A program made the position numbers and the translations under genes. The notes under the pieces were generated by a model. It worked only from the letters and a program-made list of their open reading frames with translations, did not search any database and was not told where the DNA came from. This document shows positions 1 through 6,604 of a DNA stretch of 14,539 bases, in pieces (within the stretch, counting starts at the first letter, position 1; every line of letters starts with the position of its first letter). Source of the DNA: Chloroflexota bacterium (GTDB lineage: Bacteria; Chloroflexota; Anaerolineae; Anaerolineales; UBA11858). The stretch covers positions 1 to 14,539 of the forward strand of contig DAOUWT010000037.1 in the NCBI GenBank assembly GCA_030666985.1, written 5' to 3'.

Positions 1-507
1 CGCCGCGGCGGTTTTGCCTTGGGCGCGGAATCCGCCCATTTGGTGGACGCTCTGCGGGGTGAGGCCCAGGTGTCCCAAAACGGGAATCCCCGCCCCGATG
101 ATGGCCTTGATGGCTGGCAAACGCTCCCGGCCGCCCTCTAGTTTCACGGCGTCCATGCCGGATTCTTGGAGGAAGCGCCCGGCGTTACGCACGGCGTCAT
201 TGACACCGGCCTGGTACGACATAAAGGGCATATCACCAATTAATAATGCGGCTGACGCTCCCCGTGAGACGGCTTTGCAGTGGTGGAGCATGTCGGCCAT
301 GGTCACGGGGAGGGTGTTTTCGTAGCCTAAGACCACCATTCCAAGGGAATCGCCTACCAGGATGGAATCAATCCCGGCTTGGTCAACAGCGAGGGCGGTG
401 GGATAATCGTAGGCGGTGAGCATGGTGATACTCTCGCCGCGTCGCTTTTTGAGGCGGAATGTGTGGGTGGTTATTTTTTTGCGTGGGGGATTGGGGGTGT
501 CGTTCAT
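1..507 (-). CDS. panB: 3-methyl-2-oxobutanoate hydroxymethyltransferase (PanB), N-terminal part, cut by window edge
   Basis: PanB adds a hydroxymethyl group from 5,10-methylene-tetrahydrofolate to 3-methyl-2-oxobutanoate, giving ketopantoate, the first step of pantothenate (CoA) synthesis in the cytoplasm. The 169 residues visible read clearly as this family: LTAYDYPTA at 30-38, VGDSLGMVV at 51-59, GDMPFMSY at 91-98, VKLEGG at 121-126 and GHLGLTPQSVHQMGGF at 145-160. Asp53 and Asp92 sit where the family binds its metal, and Glu124 where the catalytic acid lies. The frame stays open to base 1, so roughly the last 100 residues of a family of about 265-280 lie outside. The ATG at 507 is chosen because AAGGAGGG (516-523) lies eight bases upstream. 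The leader contains a duplicated 54-bp repeat and there is a good promoter at 710-738. Family assignment is very safe. Confidence 0.96.
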   Translation of the reverse strand, partial: MNDTPNPPRKKITTHTFRLKKRRGESITMLTAYDYPTALAVDQAGIDSILVGDSLGMVVLGYENTLPVTMADMLHHCKAVSRGASAALLIGDMPFMSYQAGVNDAVRNAGRFLQESGMDAVKLEGGRERLPAIKAIIGAGIPVLGHLGLTPQSVHQMGGFRAQGKTAAA

Positions 508-515
508 GGGGGGTA

Positions 516-523
516 CCCTCCTT
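516..523 (-). promoter_or_regulatory. Shine-Dalgarno site of panB
   Basis: The minus strand reads AAGGAGGG, eight bases before the ATG at 507. It is a strong ribosome binding site and fixes the panB start. Confidence 0.85.
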
Positions 524-540
524 GTGGGGTAGAGTCCGTA

Positions 541-673
541 AAACGTGAAACGTGAAGGCGTCCCCCTGCGGGGATGCTTCGCGATGAAACGTGAAAGAGT
601 AAAACGTGAAGGCGTCTCCCTGCGGGGATGCTTCGCGATGAAACGTGAAGATATGAAGACGTGAAACGTGATG
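541..673. repeat. CGTGAA-type short repeats with a duplicated 54-bp unit
   Basis: This stretch is made of ACGTGAAA-like short units and contains two near-identical copies of a 54-bp segment (548-601 and 602-655). The first 48 bases differ at one position only. Each copy contains an inverted repeat: GAAGGCGTCCCC and GGGGATGCTTC around CTGC. The element lies between the predicted panB promoter and the panB start, so it would be transcribed as part of the 5' leader. The same short-unit family recurs at 3352, 7370, 8491, 9274, 9779 and 10175. Confidence 0.85.
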
Positions 674-709
674 TGCCGTACCGGTCGGGGGGATACGGTC
701 GGCGAGGGT

Positions 710-738
710 ATTATAACGCATTATGGTAATAATGACAC
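710..738 (-). promoter_or_regulatory. Predicted sigma-70-type promoter of panB
   Basis: On the minus strand a perfect TATAAT (715-710) is preceded, after 17 bases, by GTGTCA (738-733), which matches TTGACA at four of six positions. Transcription would start near 703, giving a panB leader of roughly 195 bases that carries the duplicated repeat. The region 739-827 between this and the upstream regulator gene shows nothing else I can name. Confidence 0.55.
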
Positions 739-827
739 GGGGTTTGAATGATCACAGTAACGCTGGGGGGTGGTTTTCCGTTGAGGGGCAGGGAAGCGGT
801 TTTGGAGCGGATTATCCCCCGGAAAGA

Positions 828-1808
828 CTACCGACTAAAATACTGGTAATTATCCCGTCCCTGTTCCTTGGCGTGGTACATGGCAATATCGACGTTTTTC
901 ATCAGGGTTTCGAGGTCTTCGCCATCGGTGGGGCAGAGAGTGATCCCAATGCTGGTAGTGATTTGGATTTCGATGCTGCTTATTATAAATGGCTTTCGAA
1001 TGGTTGCCAATATTTTTTGGGCGGCCTCAACGGCGTCCTCTGCTTGGGTCATTTCTGGCAAGAGGATTATGAATTCGTCGCCCCCCATGCGGACGGTGGT
1101 GTCGCTTTTCCGCAGGAGATTGGTGAGCCGCTTGCCTGTGATTTGGAGGAGCTTGTCGCCGGTGTTGTGTCCAAGGGTATCGTTTACGTCTTTGAAGTGA
1201 TCCAGGTCCAGGAGCATTATTCCCAGTAGCTGCCGGTTGCGTTTTGCGTGCGCCATTTCCACTTTGAAGCGATCGCTGAGCAGCCAGCGGTTGGGGAGGC
1301 CTGTCAGGGCGTCGTGGGTGGCCATGTGTTTGATGTCTTTCTCTGCTTGCTGGCGGAGAGCGATTTCTTCTCGAAGTTTTTCATTGAGGTGGCGCAATTC
1401 CATCATATCCTTGAAACGGGCCATGGCAATGGCGGCAGCTCGTTCTATTTCTTGTATTTTGGGCGGTTTGATGAGATAAGCACCCGCGCCTACGGTTTTG
1501 GCTTTGCTGATCAGGGTGGGGTTTTCGTGTGCTGTCAGGATGATCACAGGGGTAGGGCATTGTTCTTGGATAAGCTGGGTGGCTTTTGTACCTGCCTGCA
1601 TATCGGTATGGCCACTAGCTTCCCGCATTTGCAGGTCCATTAGGACGATGTCTGGTTTGAGGCGTTTTGTCATCTCAAGTGCTTGGGAGCCATCAAAGGC
1701 GCGGCCTACTACTTGATGTCCTTCAAGTTGTAGTTGTCTGCAAATTAGTTGGTTGGCAAGGGGGTCGTCTTCTACAACTAAGATGTTGATAGGATGTTCG
1801 GTTAGCAT
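828..1808 (-). CDS. REC-GGDEF response regulator, probable diguanylate cyclase (PleD/WspR-like)
   Basis: The product (326 residues) should make the second messenger cyclic di-GMP from two GTP under control of a phosphorylated receiver domain. Receiver domain, about 7-125: acidic pocket Glu13-Asp14-Asp15, phospho-acceptor Asp58 in IVLMDLQM, Thr92 and Lys114-Pro115. A charged, probably coiled linker (about 132-160) joins it to the GGDEF domain (about 161-326): DLDHFKDVND at 201-210, intact active-site GGDEF at 242-246, and RKSD at 233-236, an RxxD inhibitory site exactly five residues before GGDEF. Both catalysis and product feedback inhibition are therefore expected. Odd: the loop after Asp58 is about six residues longer than usual and lacks the normal proline. 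No histidine kinase gene is adjacent, so its partner is unknown. The start has only a weak ribosome site (GAAGGG). Confidence 0.93.
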   Translation of the reverse strand: MLTEHPINILVVEDDPLANQLICRQLQLEGHQVVGRAFDGSQALEMTKRLKPDIVLMDLQMREASGHTDMQAGTKATQLIQEQCPTPVIILTAHENPTLISKAKTVGAGAYLIKPPKIQEIERAAAIAMARFKDMMELRHLNEKLREEIALRQQAEKDIKHMATHDALTGLPNRWLLSDRFKVEMAHAKRNRQLLGIMLLDLDHFKDVNDTLGHNTGDKLLQITGKRLTNLLRKSDTTVRMGGDEFIILLPEMTQAEDAVEAAQKILATIRKPFIISSIEIQITTSIGITLCPTDGEDLETLMKNVDIAMYHAKEQGRDNYQYFSR

Positions 1809-2128
1809 CGTGTTTTTCCCTTCATTCTACCAGTCTGGTGGTCTTTAGTCTGGTAGTCTAGTGATCATTGGCGGAAGTCCTCCGATAGTTAATCTGCTCC
1901 GCGTATCGCCAGATCCCACCTGAAACGGTGATTATCCCTCTTGTGGCAAGTTGTAGCTCAGGATCTGCCGATCCTTCGCGAGCGTGAAAAACCCTCGACG
2001 GATTTCCGCCGCACACCACTAGTAGTCCGATGTCCCTTGGGCGCGGGGATTGTATACCATGTCTACTTTGTCCACCTTGCTCCTTGCCTCTTGCTCCTTG
2101 CCCCTTGCCCCTTGCCCCTCCCCCCTCC
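1809..2128. other. Gene-free gap with short repeats and a hairpin shared with the array at 6119
   Basis: I see no convincing gene in these 320 bases. They hold a 15-bp near-duplication (1832-1846 and 1847-1861, AGTCTGGTGGTCTTT / AGTCTGGTAGTCTAG), a hairpin at 1960-1975 and the start of a pyrimidine-rich tract from about 2079. The open frame across 1858-2142 consists mostly of these repeats and is not a credible protein. Confidence 0.6.
1960..1986 (+). repeat. Hairpin module related to the 104-bp tandem array
   Basis: The segment reads AGGATC-TGCC-GATCCT, a perfect 6-bp hairpin with a 4-base loop, followed by GAGCGTG. The same order (GGATC, TGYC, GATCC, a few bases, then GAGCGTG) appears in every copy of the array downstream of purA, including copy 3 with the identical TGCC loop. 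Confidence 0.6.
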
Positions 2129-2130
2129 CT
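2079..2130. repeat. CTTGCYC pyrimidine-rich tract at the end of the PFK gene
   Basis: Tandem heptamer-like units (CTTGCTC, CTTGCCC) run up to and into the stop codon of the phosphofructokinase gene. In the sense of that gene the transcript reads as runs of GGGG separated by CAA, a G-quadruplex-capable pattern. Related short units occur at 7463-7486. Confidence 0.7.
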
Positions 2131-3337
2131 ATTCCAACTCACTGGTCATAATGAATAGAGGTTTCATCAAGAAACGCTTATAACTTGGGCGCAGCCGTTC
2201 GGTGTTGTAGTGCTTGTTTATATTAACTGCTTTGCTCGAGTGGGCGACTACCTCAATGGGGACATTATCATAGCGGCCATTTTTAAGAACGACCAGCCGC
2301 CCATGAACGCCTTGGAGGATCAAATCTAGGGCCAGATTCCCGTAAGCCATGGGAACGATGGAGTCAATGGCATCAGGGCTGCCGCCACGTACCAAATACC
2401 CTAGTTTCTGATTAACAACATTGATAGTGGAGCCGTTGTTGAATTTTGCGGAGCGGGCTTTGAGTTCCTCGGAAACCAGATCGCCAATGCCGCCTAGCTT
2501 TTTATGCCCATAGGCATCAGTAGTAATATCCTTGAATATCATTTTTCCACCCTTGAACATAGCTCCTTCGGACACCAAGACAATTGAGTATTGACTGGGG
2601 TTCCTTGAGCGATCATAAGTTAGGAGTTCGGTAAGTTGGTCGATATCGAATTCGTATTCAGGTATCACGCAGCGGTCGGCGGCTCCAGCCATTGTGGGCA
2701 GCATAGCGGTGAATCCCGCATAACGTCCAAAAACTTCCAAGATCAAGAAGCGTTCATGGGAACCTGCTGTTGTGCGCAGGCTGTTGGTGATCTCGATGGT
2801 ACGAGTGACACAGGTGCTGAAGCCGATGCAATAGTCTGTGCCAGGGACGTCGTTATCCATTGTTTTTGGGAAACCAACGACCTTGACGCCTTCTTGATAT
2901 AGTTCAACGGCATAGCTTAAAGTATCGTCACCGCCAATTGGAATCAGGTAATCAATGCCTAGGTAGTCAAGATTTTTGAGCACCTCTGGGGTGAGATCGT
3001 TTGTCTCATCGGCGTATTGTTCACGCAGGTGCGCGGGAACATTGGCCTTGGGGACTCGGCTGGGGCGTGTGCGTGAAGTATGTAAAAATGTTCCGCCAGT
3101 TCTGCCAGCTTTGTTAACCTCATTCTCAGTCAATATCTCGTAATTGTTGGAATTGTCGACCTTTTTATCACGGATAATTTCCGTGATACCGGCCCAGCCC
3201 CGCCTGAGGCCAATGACTTGGTATCCCTCACGAATAGCTCGAATGGTAACCGCGCGAATAGCCGGGTTCAAACCCGGAACGTCACCGCCGCCGGTGAGAA
3301 TGCCGATAACGCCCTTTTTTTTCTTTATGTTTGCCAT
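2129..3337 (-). CDS. 6-phosphofructokinase, PPi-dependent type by signature
   Basis: This 402-residue glycolytic enzyme interconverts fructose 6-phosphate and fructose 1,6-bisphosphate. Motifs: phosphoryl-donor loop ILTGGGDVPGLN at 13-24; GGDD at 135-138; PKTMDND at 157-163, with the catalytic Asp in TxDND; GSHER at 192-196; FGRYAG at 203-208. ATP-dependent enzymes have Gly at the second D of GGDD and Gly before TxDND. Here these are Asp138 and Lys158, the combination typical of pyrophosphate-dependent enzymes, which are reversible and so also serve gluconeogenesis. Donor choice is inferred from these residues only. Start: AAGGAG (3346-3351) lies eight bases before the ATG. An extended -10 sequence is found at 3473-3481. 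The gene ends in a repeat tract. The family is certain and the PPi preference likely. Confidence 0.95.
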   Translation of the reverse strand: MANIKKKKGVIGILTGGGDVPGLNPAIRAVTIRAIREGYQVIGLRRGWAGITEIIRDKKVDNSNNYEILTENEVNKAGRTGGTFLHTSRTRPSRVPKANVPAHLREQYADETNDLTPEVLKNLDYLGIDYLIPIGGDDTLSYAVELYQEGVKVVGFPKTMDNDVPGTDYCIGFSTCVTRTIEITNSLRTTAGSHERFLILEVFGRYAGFTAMLPTMAGAADRCVIPEYEFDIDQLTELLTYDRSRNPSQYSIVLVSEGAMFKGGKMIFKDITTDAYGHKKLGGIGDLVSEELKARSAKFNNGSTINVVNQKLGYLVRGGSPDAIDSIVPMAYGNLALDLILQGVHGRLVVLKNGRYDNVPIEVVAHSSKAVNINKHYNTERLRPSYKRFLMKPLFIMTSELE

Positions 3338-3345
3338 GGTAAGAT

Positions 3346-3351
3346 CTCCTT
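3346..3351 (-). promoter_or_regulatory. Shine-Dalgarno site of the PFK gene
   Basis: Minus-strand AAGGAG with an eight-base spacer to the ATG at 3337 supports the chosen start. Confidence 0.85.
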
Positions 3352-3472
3352 GTTGCGTATTGCGTGTAGCGTGTTGCGTAAAAAATCACCTTAGAAAATG
3401 TAATAACCCATTAAGTTTTTGGGAATTTGAATCTTGGAATTCCCTAAATGGGCAATTAAGCTGCCAAGAGGC

Positions 3473-3481
3473 ATTTTAGCA
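3473..3481 (-). promoter_or_regulatory. Possible extended -10 promoter for the PFK gene
   Basis: The minus strand reads TGCTAAAAT, an extended -10 form. No good -35 hexamer precedes it at 16-18 bases. If used, the leader would be about 130 bases and contain the 3352-3385 repeats. This is a weak call. Confidence 0.3.
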
Positions 3482-3552
3482 CAGATTTTGATTTTGTTGG
3501 GTTATTGTTTCCTTGTCTCTTCGTGGGAAGCAAGCTTCCCGACTCCAGAGGT

Positions 3553-3632
3553 GCTTCCCGTCCCCCCTGCTTCCCAGCTCCCCTGCTCCCCAGCTTCCCG
3601 TCCCCCCTGCTTCCCAGCCCCCCTGCTCCCCT
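3553..3632. repeat. Two copies of a 40-bp pyrimidine-rich direct repeat
   Basis: Copies 3553-3592 and 3593-3632 start GCTTCCCGTCCCCCCTGCTT and differ at two positions only. The tract runs directly to the stop codon of the dehydrogenase gene (3639). Read in that gene's sense it is a series of GGGA, GGGG and GGGGGG runs with short spacers. Confidence 0.85.
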
Positions 3633-3638
3633 GCTTCC

Positions 3639-4649
3639 CTACCGGTACCTCTCACGAATATTAGGCACTAAATATTCCCCCAAAGCCCGTTCAACGTCAT
3701 AATCTGGCTCCCAACCCCAATCTTGACGGGCTGCGCTGTCGTCCAGATCAGCGGGCCAGCTATCGACAATGGACTGGCGCTTCACATCTGGCCTAAACAC
3801 TATCTCCGCTTTGGGGAAGGAATTCTGCGCCACCTCTTTGAACTCTTCGGCGGAGAGGCTGAAACTGGTCACATTATAGGCCCGCGTGCTCAAGTTTTCC
3901 TGGGGGGCGGCGGCTAAGGTTAAAAGTGATTTCACTGCGTCTGGCATGACCATAAAGGGGATGCGCACATCGGGGCGCACAAAGCAGGCATAAGGCTTCC
4001 CCTGGGCGGCGGCGTGCAGCATCTCTGGGCCGTAATCGCTGGTTCCCCCGCTGGGGACGGTGAAAGCGCTTATCAGCCCCGGAAAGCGCAGGGCCCTAAA
4101 ATCCAGCCGCACCGGCTCTTCTTTCCCCAATTGCAAAAAGTATTTACTATAATAATTCCCCACTTTTTCACAGTACAACTTAGTGCATCCATACATGGTG
4201 GTTGGTTCAGTCCATTCCCGTTCGTGTATGCGATAATGCTTCCTTTTCGTTTCCAGGTCAGGGAGGCCATAGACGGCTATCGAGCTGGGAAATATGAACC
4301 TGACACGTTTCCCTTGAGCCTGAGATTGCCCGGCAGCCATTTTCAGAAGCTCGACTGTCCCGCAGGCGTTGACTTCGTGGGCCAAGGCCGGTTTGTGCTC
4401 CCCTGTTGTAGAAAGCAGGGCCGCCATGTGGTAAATAACCTCGAATTCATACTCGGCGGACAACTGAGCCAAGAGGTCTTTATCGAGGATATTTCCCTCA
4501 ACGTGTGTAGATTTTCCCTGTAGTTTATCAGGGAGCGGCTTTAAATCGAAAGTGACAACAGTTTGCTCGTTTTGCTCTGCAAAGCTTTCCAGCAGGGCCT
4601 GACCGATTTCCCCGCAAACGCCTGTGATCAAAATAGCTTTTTCTGACAT
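3639..4649 (-). CDS. SDR-family NAD-dependent L-threonine 3-dehydrogenase-like protein
   Basis: The 336-residue product belongs to the extended short-chain dehydrogenase/epimerase family. NAD-binding GxxGxxG is at Gly10, Gly13 and Gly16; the acidic residue after the second strand is Asp35; the catalytic set is Ser122/Ser123, Tyr153 and Lys157 (YxxxK). The C-terminal half matches my memory of the SDR-type threonine dehydrogenase (the animal TDH type, not the zinc enzyme): LRFPGLISA at 187-195, GGTSDYGPEMLHAA at 201-214, RIPFMVMPDAVKSLL at 229-243, TRAYNVTSFSLSAEE at 255-269, DSWP at 296-299 and DWGWEPDYD at 310-318. Such enzymes oxidise threonine to 2-amino-3-oxobutyrate. An epimerase acting on a nucleotide sugar is the alternative. 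The frame is open 18 codons further upstream, but GAGG before the ATG at 4649 and the family N-terminus favour this start; the extra part covers a 9-bp tandem repeat. Confidence 0.82.
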   Translation of the reverse strand: MSEKAILITGVCGEIGQALLESFAEQNEQTVVTFDLKPLPDKLQGKSTHVEGNILDKDLLAQLSAEYEFEVIYHMAALLSTTGEHKPALAHEVNACGTVELLKMAAGQSQAQGKRVRFIFPSSIAVYGLPDLETKRKHYRIHEREWTEPTTMYGCTKLYCEKVGNYYSKYFLQLGKEEPVRLDFRALRFPGLISAFTVPSGGTSDYGPEMLHAAAQGKPYACFVRPDVRIPFMVMPDAVKSLLTLAAAPQENLSTRAYNVTSFSLSAEEFKEVAQNSFPKAEIVFRPDVKRQSIVDSWPADLDDSAARQDWGWEPDYDVERALGEYLVPNIRERYR

Positions 4650-4670
4650 GCGCTTTTCCTCATTTCTCTT

Positions 4671-4697
4671 ATACCCTGTATACCCTGCATACCTGTT
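4671..4697. repeat. Three tandem 9-bp units just upstream of the dehydrogenase gene
   Basis: The plus strand reads ATACCCTGT, ATACCCTGC, ATACCTGTT. It lies 22-48 bases before the dehydrogenase start and next to the predicted purA -35 hexamer, a position where a regulator could bind. This is a positional inference only. Confidence 0.5.
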
Positions 4698-4723
4698 TAC
4701 CACGGCCCAGTTTATGCTAAAAT
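4696..4723 (+). promoter_or_regulatory. Predicted purA promoter
   Basis: TTTACC (4696-4701), a 16-base spacer and extended -10 TGCTAAAAT (4715-4723) resemble a sigma-70-type promoter. Transcription would begin near 4730, just ahead of the inverted repeat at 4737-4773, which would then form a hairpin close to the 5' end of the purA mRNA. A second candidate closer to the gene, TTGAGT with TTATAT 17 bases later (about 4814-4842), would leave a leader of only about a dozen bases. Confidence 0.4.
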
Positions 4724-4736
4724 GAACTTGCGGACG

Positions 4737-4773
4737 GAAAACAAAGGTCTTAAGTACAGAGACCTTTGTTTTC
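4737..4773. promoter_or_regulatory. Perfect 14-bp inverted repeat in the divergent promoter region
   Basis: Arms GAAAACAAAGGTCT (4737-4750) and AGACCTTTGTTTTC (4760-4773) are exact complements around a nine-base loop. There is no T-run after either arm, so it is not an ordinary intrinsic terminator. Its place between the divergent dehydrogenase and purA genes fits either an operator or a 5' leader hairpin. Confidence 0.7.
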
Positions 4774-4855
4774 GGAATGCGTGGATACCATTCTCAATCT
4801 TTTGCCGGTTTTTGAGTAGTGAACAATATCACTTTTATATTGCTAGGAGTTAATC

Positions 4856-6145
4856 ATGGCATTTAACATAGTAGTCGGCGCACAGTGGGGCGACGAAGGC
4901 AAAGGGCGCGTGGTAGACTTATTGGCCGCCGAAGCAGATTACGTGGCCCGCTACTCGGGGGGGGATAACGCCGGGCATACCGTCACCGTGGGAGAGCAAA
5001 CCTTCAAGCTGCATCTTATCCCCTCCGGCGTGATCCAGCCCCACACGGTTGGCCTGCTTGGGAACGGGATGGTCATCAATCCTGCCGTTTTGCTTTCGGA
5101 GATGGAACAGCTCCGCCAGGCGGGAGTGGTCATCAACCCGGAGCGGGTGCGCATCTCTTATGCCGCCCACGTCATCACTCCCGGCCACCGCGCCCTGGAT
5201 AAGGCCCGCGAGATGGCCCGGGGCGAGGACAAAATTGGCACCACTCAGCGCGGAATTGGCCCAGCCTACAATGACAAGGCCGCCCGCAGCGGAATCCGCA
5301 TGGAGGCCGTCCTCTCTCAGGAGACCTTCGCGGATGCCATCGAGGCGCATATCGAAAAGATCAACCAGCAGCTCACGGCACTTTATAATGCCCCGCCCCT
5401 TGACGCGAAATCCGTAGCCCAGGAATATGCTGGATATGCCCGCGCATTGGCTCCCTACGTGGGGGATGTATCAACCCTCTTGGCGGAGGCCCTGGAAAGT
5501 GGCAAATCGGTCTTGGCGGAAGGAGCGCAGGGCACATTATTAGATCTGGATCATGGCACCTACCCCTTTGTGACCAGTTCCACGCCCACCGCTCCGGGAG
5601 TATTGGTGGGGTTGGGCGTGGGGGTGGGGAAAACTAACCGCGTCATCGGCGTCACCAAAGCCTTCCAGACCCGGGTGGGGGAGGGCCCCTTCCCGACGGA
5701 GGTCTTCGGGGATGCGGCCATCCGCCTCAGGGGGACGGGTGACAACCCCTGGGATGAGTTTGGCACCACCACAGGGCGGCCCCGCCGGGTGGGGTGGCTG
5801 GACGCTGTCCTGCTGCGCTACGCCGTGCGCGTCAACGGCCTCACCGAGCTGGCCCTCACCAAGCTGGACATCCTGACCAATCTCGATCCCCTGCGAATTT
5901 GCATGGGCTACAAGGCCAATGGCGAAACGTTGGAGAATCTCCCACTTGGCCCCAGCGATCTATCCCCTTTTGAACCGGTCTACGAAGAGCTGCCGGGATG
6001 GGAGAAAGACGTTTGGGAAGTGCGGGAGTGGGATGATCTCCCCCCCCAGGCGCAGGAGTATGTGCAGCGCATTGAGAGTCTGGTCGGGTTGCCGGTGAAG
6101 TTGGTCTCCGTTGGCCCTGAGCGTGACCAGATTATTCAGTGTTAG
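4856..6145 (+). CDS. purA: Adenylosuccinate synthetase
   Basis: PurA joins IMP and aspartate using GTP to give adenylosuccinate, the first committed step from IMP to AMP, in the cytoplasm. The 429 residues are full length for the family. Motifs: GAQWGDEGKG at 8-17 with catalytic Asp13, GGDNAGHT at 35-42 with catalytic His41, TTQRGIGPAYNDKAARSGIR, EGAQGTLLDLDHGTYPFVTS, TKAFQTRVGEGPFPTE, the IMP/aspartate-loop region TTTGRPRRVGWLD, LTKLDIL and C-terminal VSVGPERDQIIQC. The start is supported by AGGAG about eight bases upstream of the ATG. A predicted promoter and a perfect hairpin lie upstream. Odd: the last 27 bases, stop codon included, are the first part of a 104-bp unit repeated in tandem downstream. 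Identification is certain. Confidence 0.98.
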   Translation: MAFNIVVGAQWGDEGKGRVVDLLAAEADYVARYSGGDNAGHTVTVGEQTFKLHLIPSGVIQPHTVGLLGNGMVINPAVLLSEMEQLRQAGVVINPERVRISYAAHVITPGHRALDKAREMARGEDKIGTTQRGIGPAYNDKAARSGIRMEAVLSQETFADAIEAHIEKINQQLTALYNAPPLDAKSVAQEYAGYARALAPYVGDVSTLLAEALESGKSVLAEGAQGTLLDLDHGTYPFVTSSTPTAPGVLVGLGVGVGKTNRVIGVTKAFQTRVGEGPFPTEVFGDAAIRLRGTGDNPWDEFGTTTGRPRRVGWLDAVLLRYAVRVNGLTELALTKLDILTNLDPLRICMGYKANGETLENLPLGPSDLSPFEPVYEELPGWEKDVWEVREWDDLPPQAQEYVQRIESLVGLPVKLVSVGPERDQIIQC

Positions 6146-6534
6146 CCACCCACTGCTCGAGGGGGAACGCCAGTTCCCCCGGGTTGGAGTCCGCTGGATC
6201 TGTCGATCCAGCTCGAGCGTGGGAGCGTGACCAGATTATTCAGTGTTAGCCACCCACTGCTCGAGGGGGAACGCCAGTTCCCCCGGGTTGGAGTCCGCTG
6301 GATCTGTCGATCCAGCTTGAGCGTGGGAGCGCGATCATATTATTCAGTGTTAGCCACCCACTGCTCGAGGGGGAACGCCAGTTCCCCCGGGTTGGAGTCC
6401 GCCGGATCTGCCGATCCAGCTTGAGCGTGGGAGCGCGATCATATTATTCAGTGTTAGCCACCCACTGCTCGAGGGGGAACGCCAGTTCCCCCGGGTTGGA
6501 GTCCGCTGGATCTGTCGATCCAGCTTGAGCGTGG
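6119..6534 (+). repeat. Four tandem copies of a 104-bp unit beginning inside purA
   Basis: Copies start at 6119, 6223, 6327 and 6431, each exactly 104 bases. Copy 1 comprises the last eight codons and stop codon of purA plus 77 bases; copies 2-4 repeat both parts. Copies 1 and 2 differ at one base, 2 and 4 at three, 3 and 4 at two. Every copy carries two hairpins: GGGGGAAC-GCCA-GTTCCCCC (copy 1: 6161-6180) and CTGGATC-TGTC-GATCCAG (copy 1: 6194-6211; one mismatch in copy 3). The gap 6146-6604 contains nothing else that looks like a gene; the open frames crossing it are repeat translations. Confidence 0.97.
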
Positions 6535-6604
6535 GAAGGTGTGATCCGGCTTGAGCGTGGGAAGGTGTGATCCGGCTTGAGCGTGGGAAGGTGTTAGCCA
6601 TTGC
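6535..6604 (+). repeat. Two 26-bp units and a partial unit ending the array
   Basis: GAAGGTGTGATCCGGCTTGA begins two tandem 26-bp units (6535-6560, 6561-6586), each a shortened form of the second half of the 104-bp unit ending in GAGCGTGG. A third piece, GAAGGTGTTAGCCATTGC, resembles the purA-end part (GTGTTAGCCACCCACTGC) and runs directly into the lipoprotein ATG, so the array supplies that gene's upstream region. Confidence 0.9.

Larger units (their letters stand above)
3338..3638. other. Gene-free gap between PFK and threonine dehydrogenase genes
   Basis: These 301 bases hold no credible gene. From left to right: GCGT(A/G)TTGCGT short repeats (3352-3385), an AT-rich stretch with a possible promoter, a palindrome GGGAAGC-AA-GCTTCCC (3525-3540; a shorter form recurs at 7449-7462) and a 40-bp direct repeat in pyrimidine-rich DNA. 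Confidence 0.6.

Noticed and set aside
14..325. Open frame on the plus strand opposite panB
   Set aside because: The minus strand encodes clear PanB motifs over the same bases; the plus frame has no family resemblance.
723..1229. Plus-strand open frame of 168 residues
   Set aside because: It lies opposite the GGDEF domain and starts in intergenic sequence without a ribosome site; the minus-strand protein explains the region.
4650..4703. Upstream extension of the threonine dehydrogenase gene by 18 codons
   Set aside because: These codons translate the 9-bp tandem repeat; the ATG at 4649 has a GAGG ribosome site and directly precedes the NAD-binding strand.
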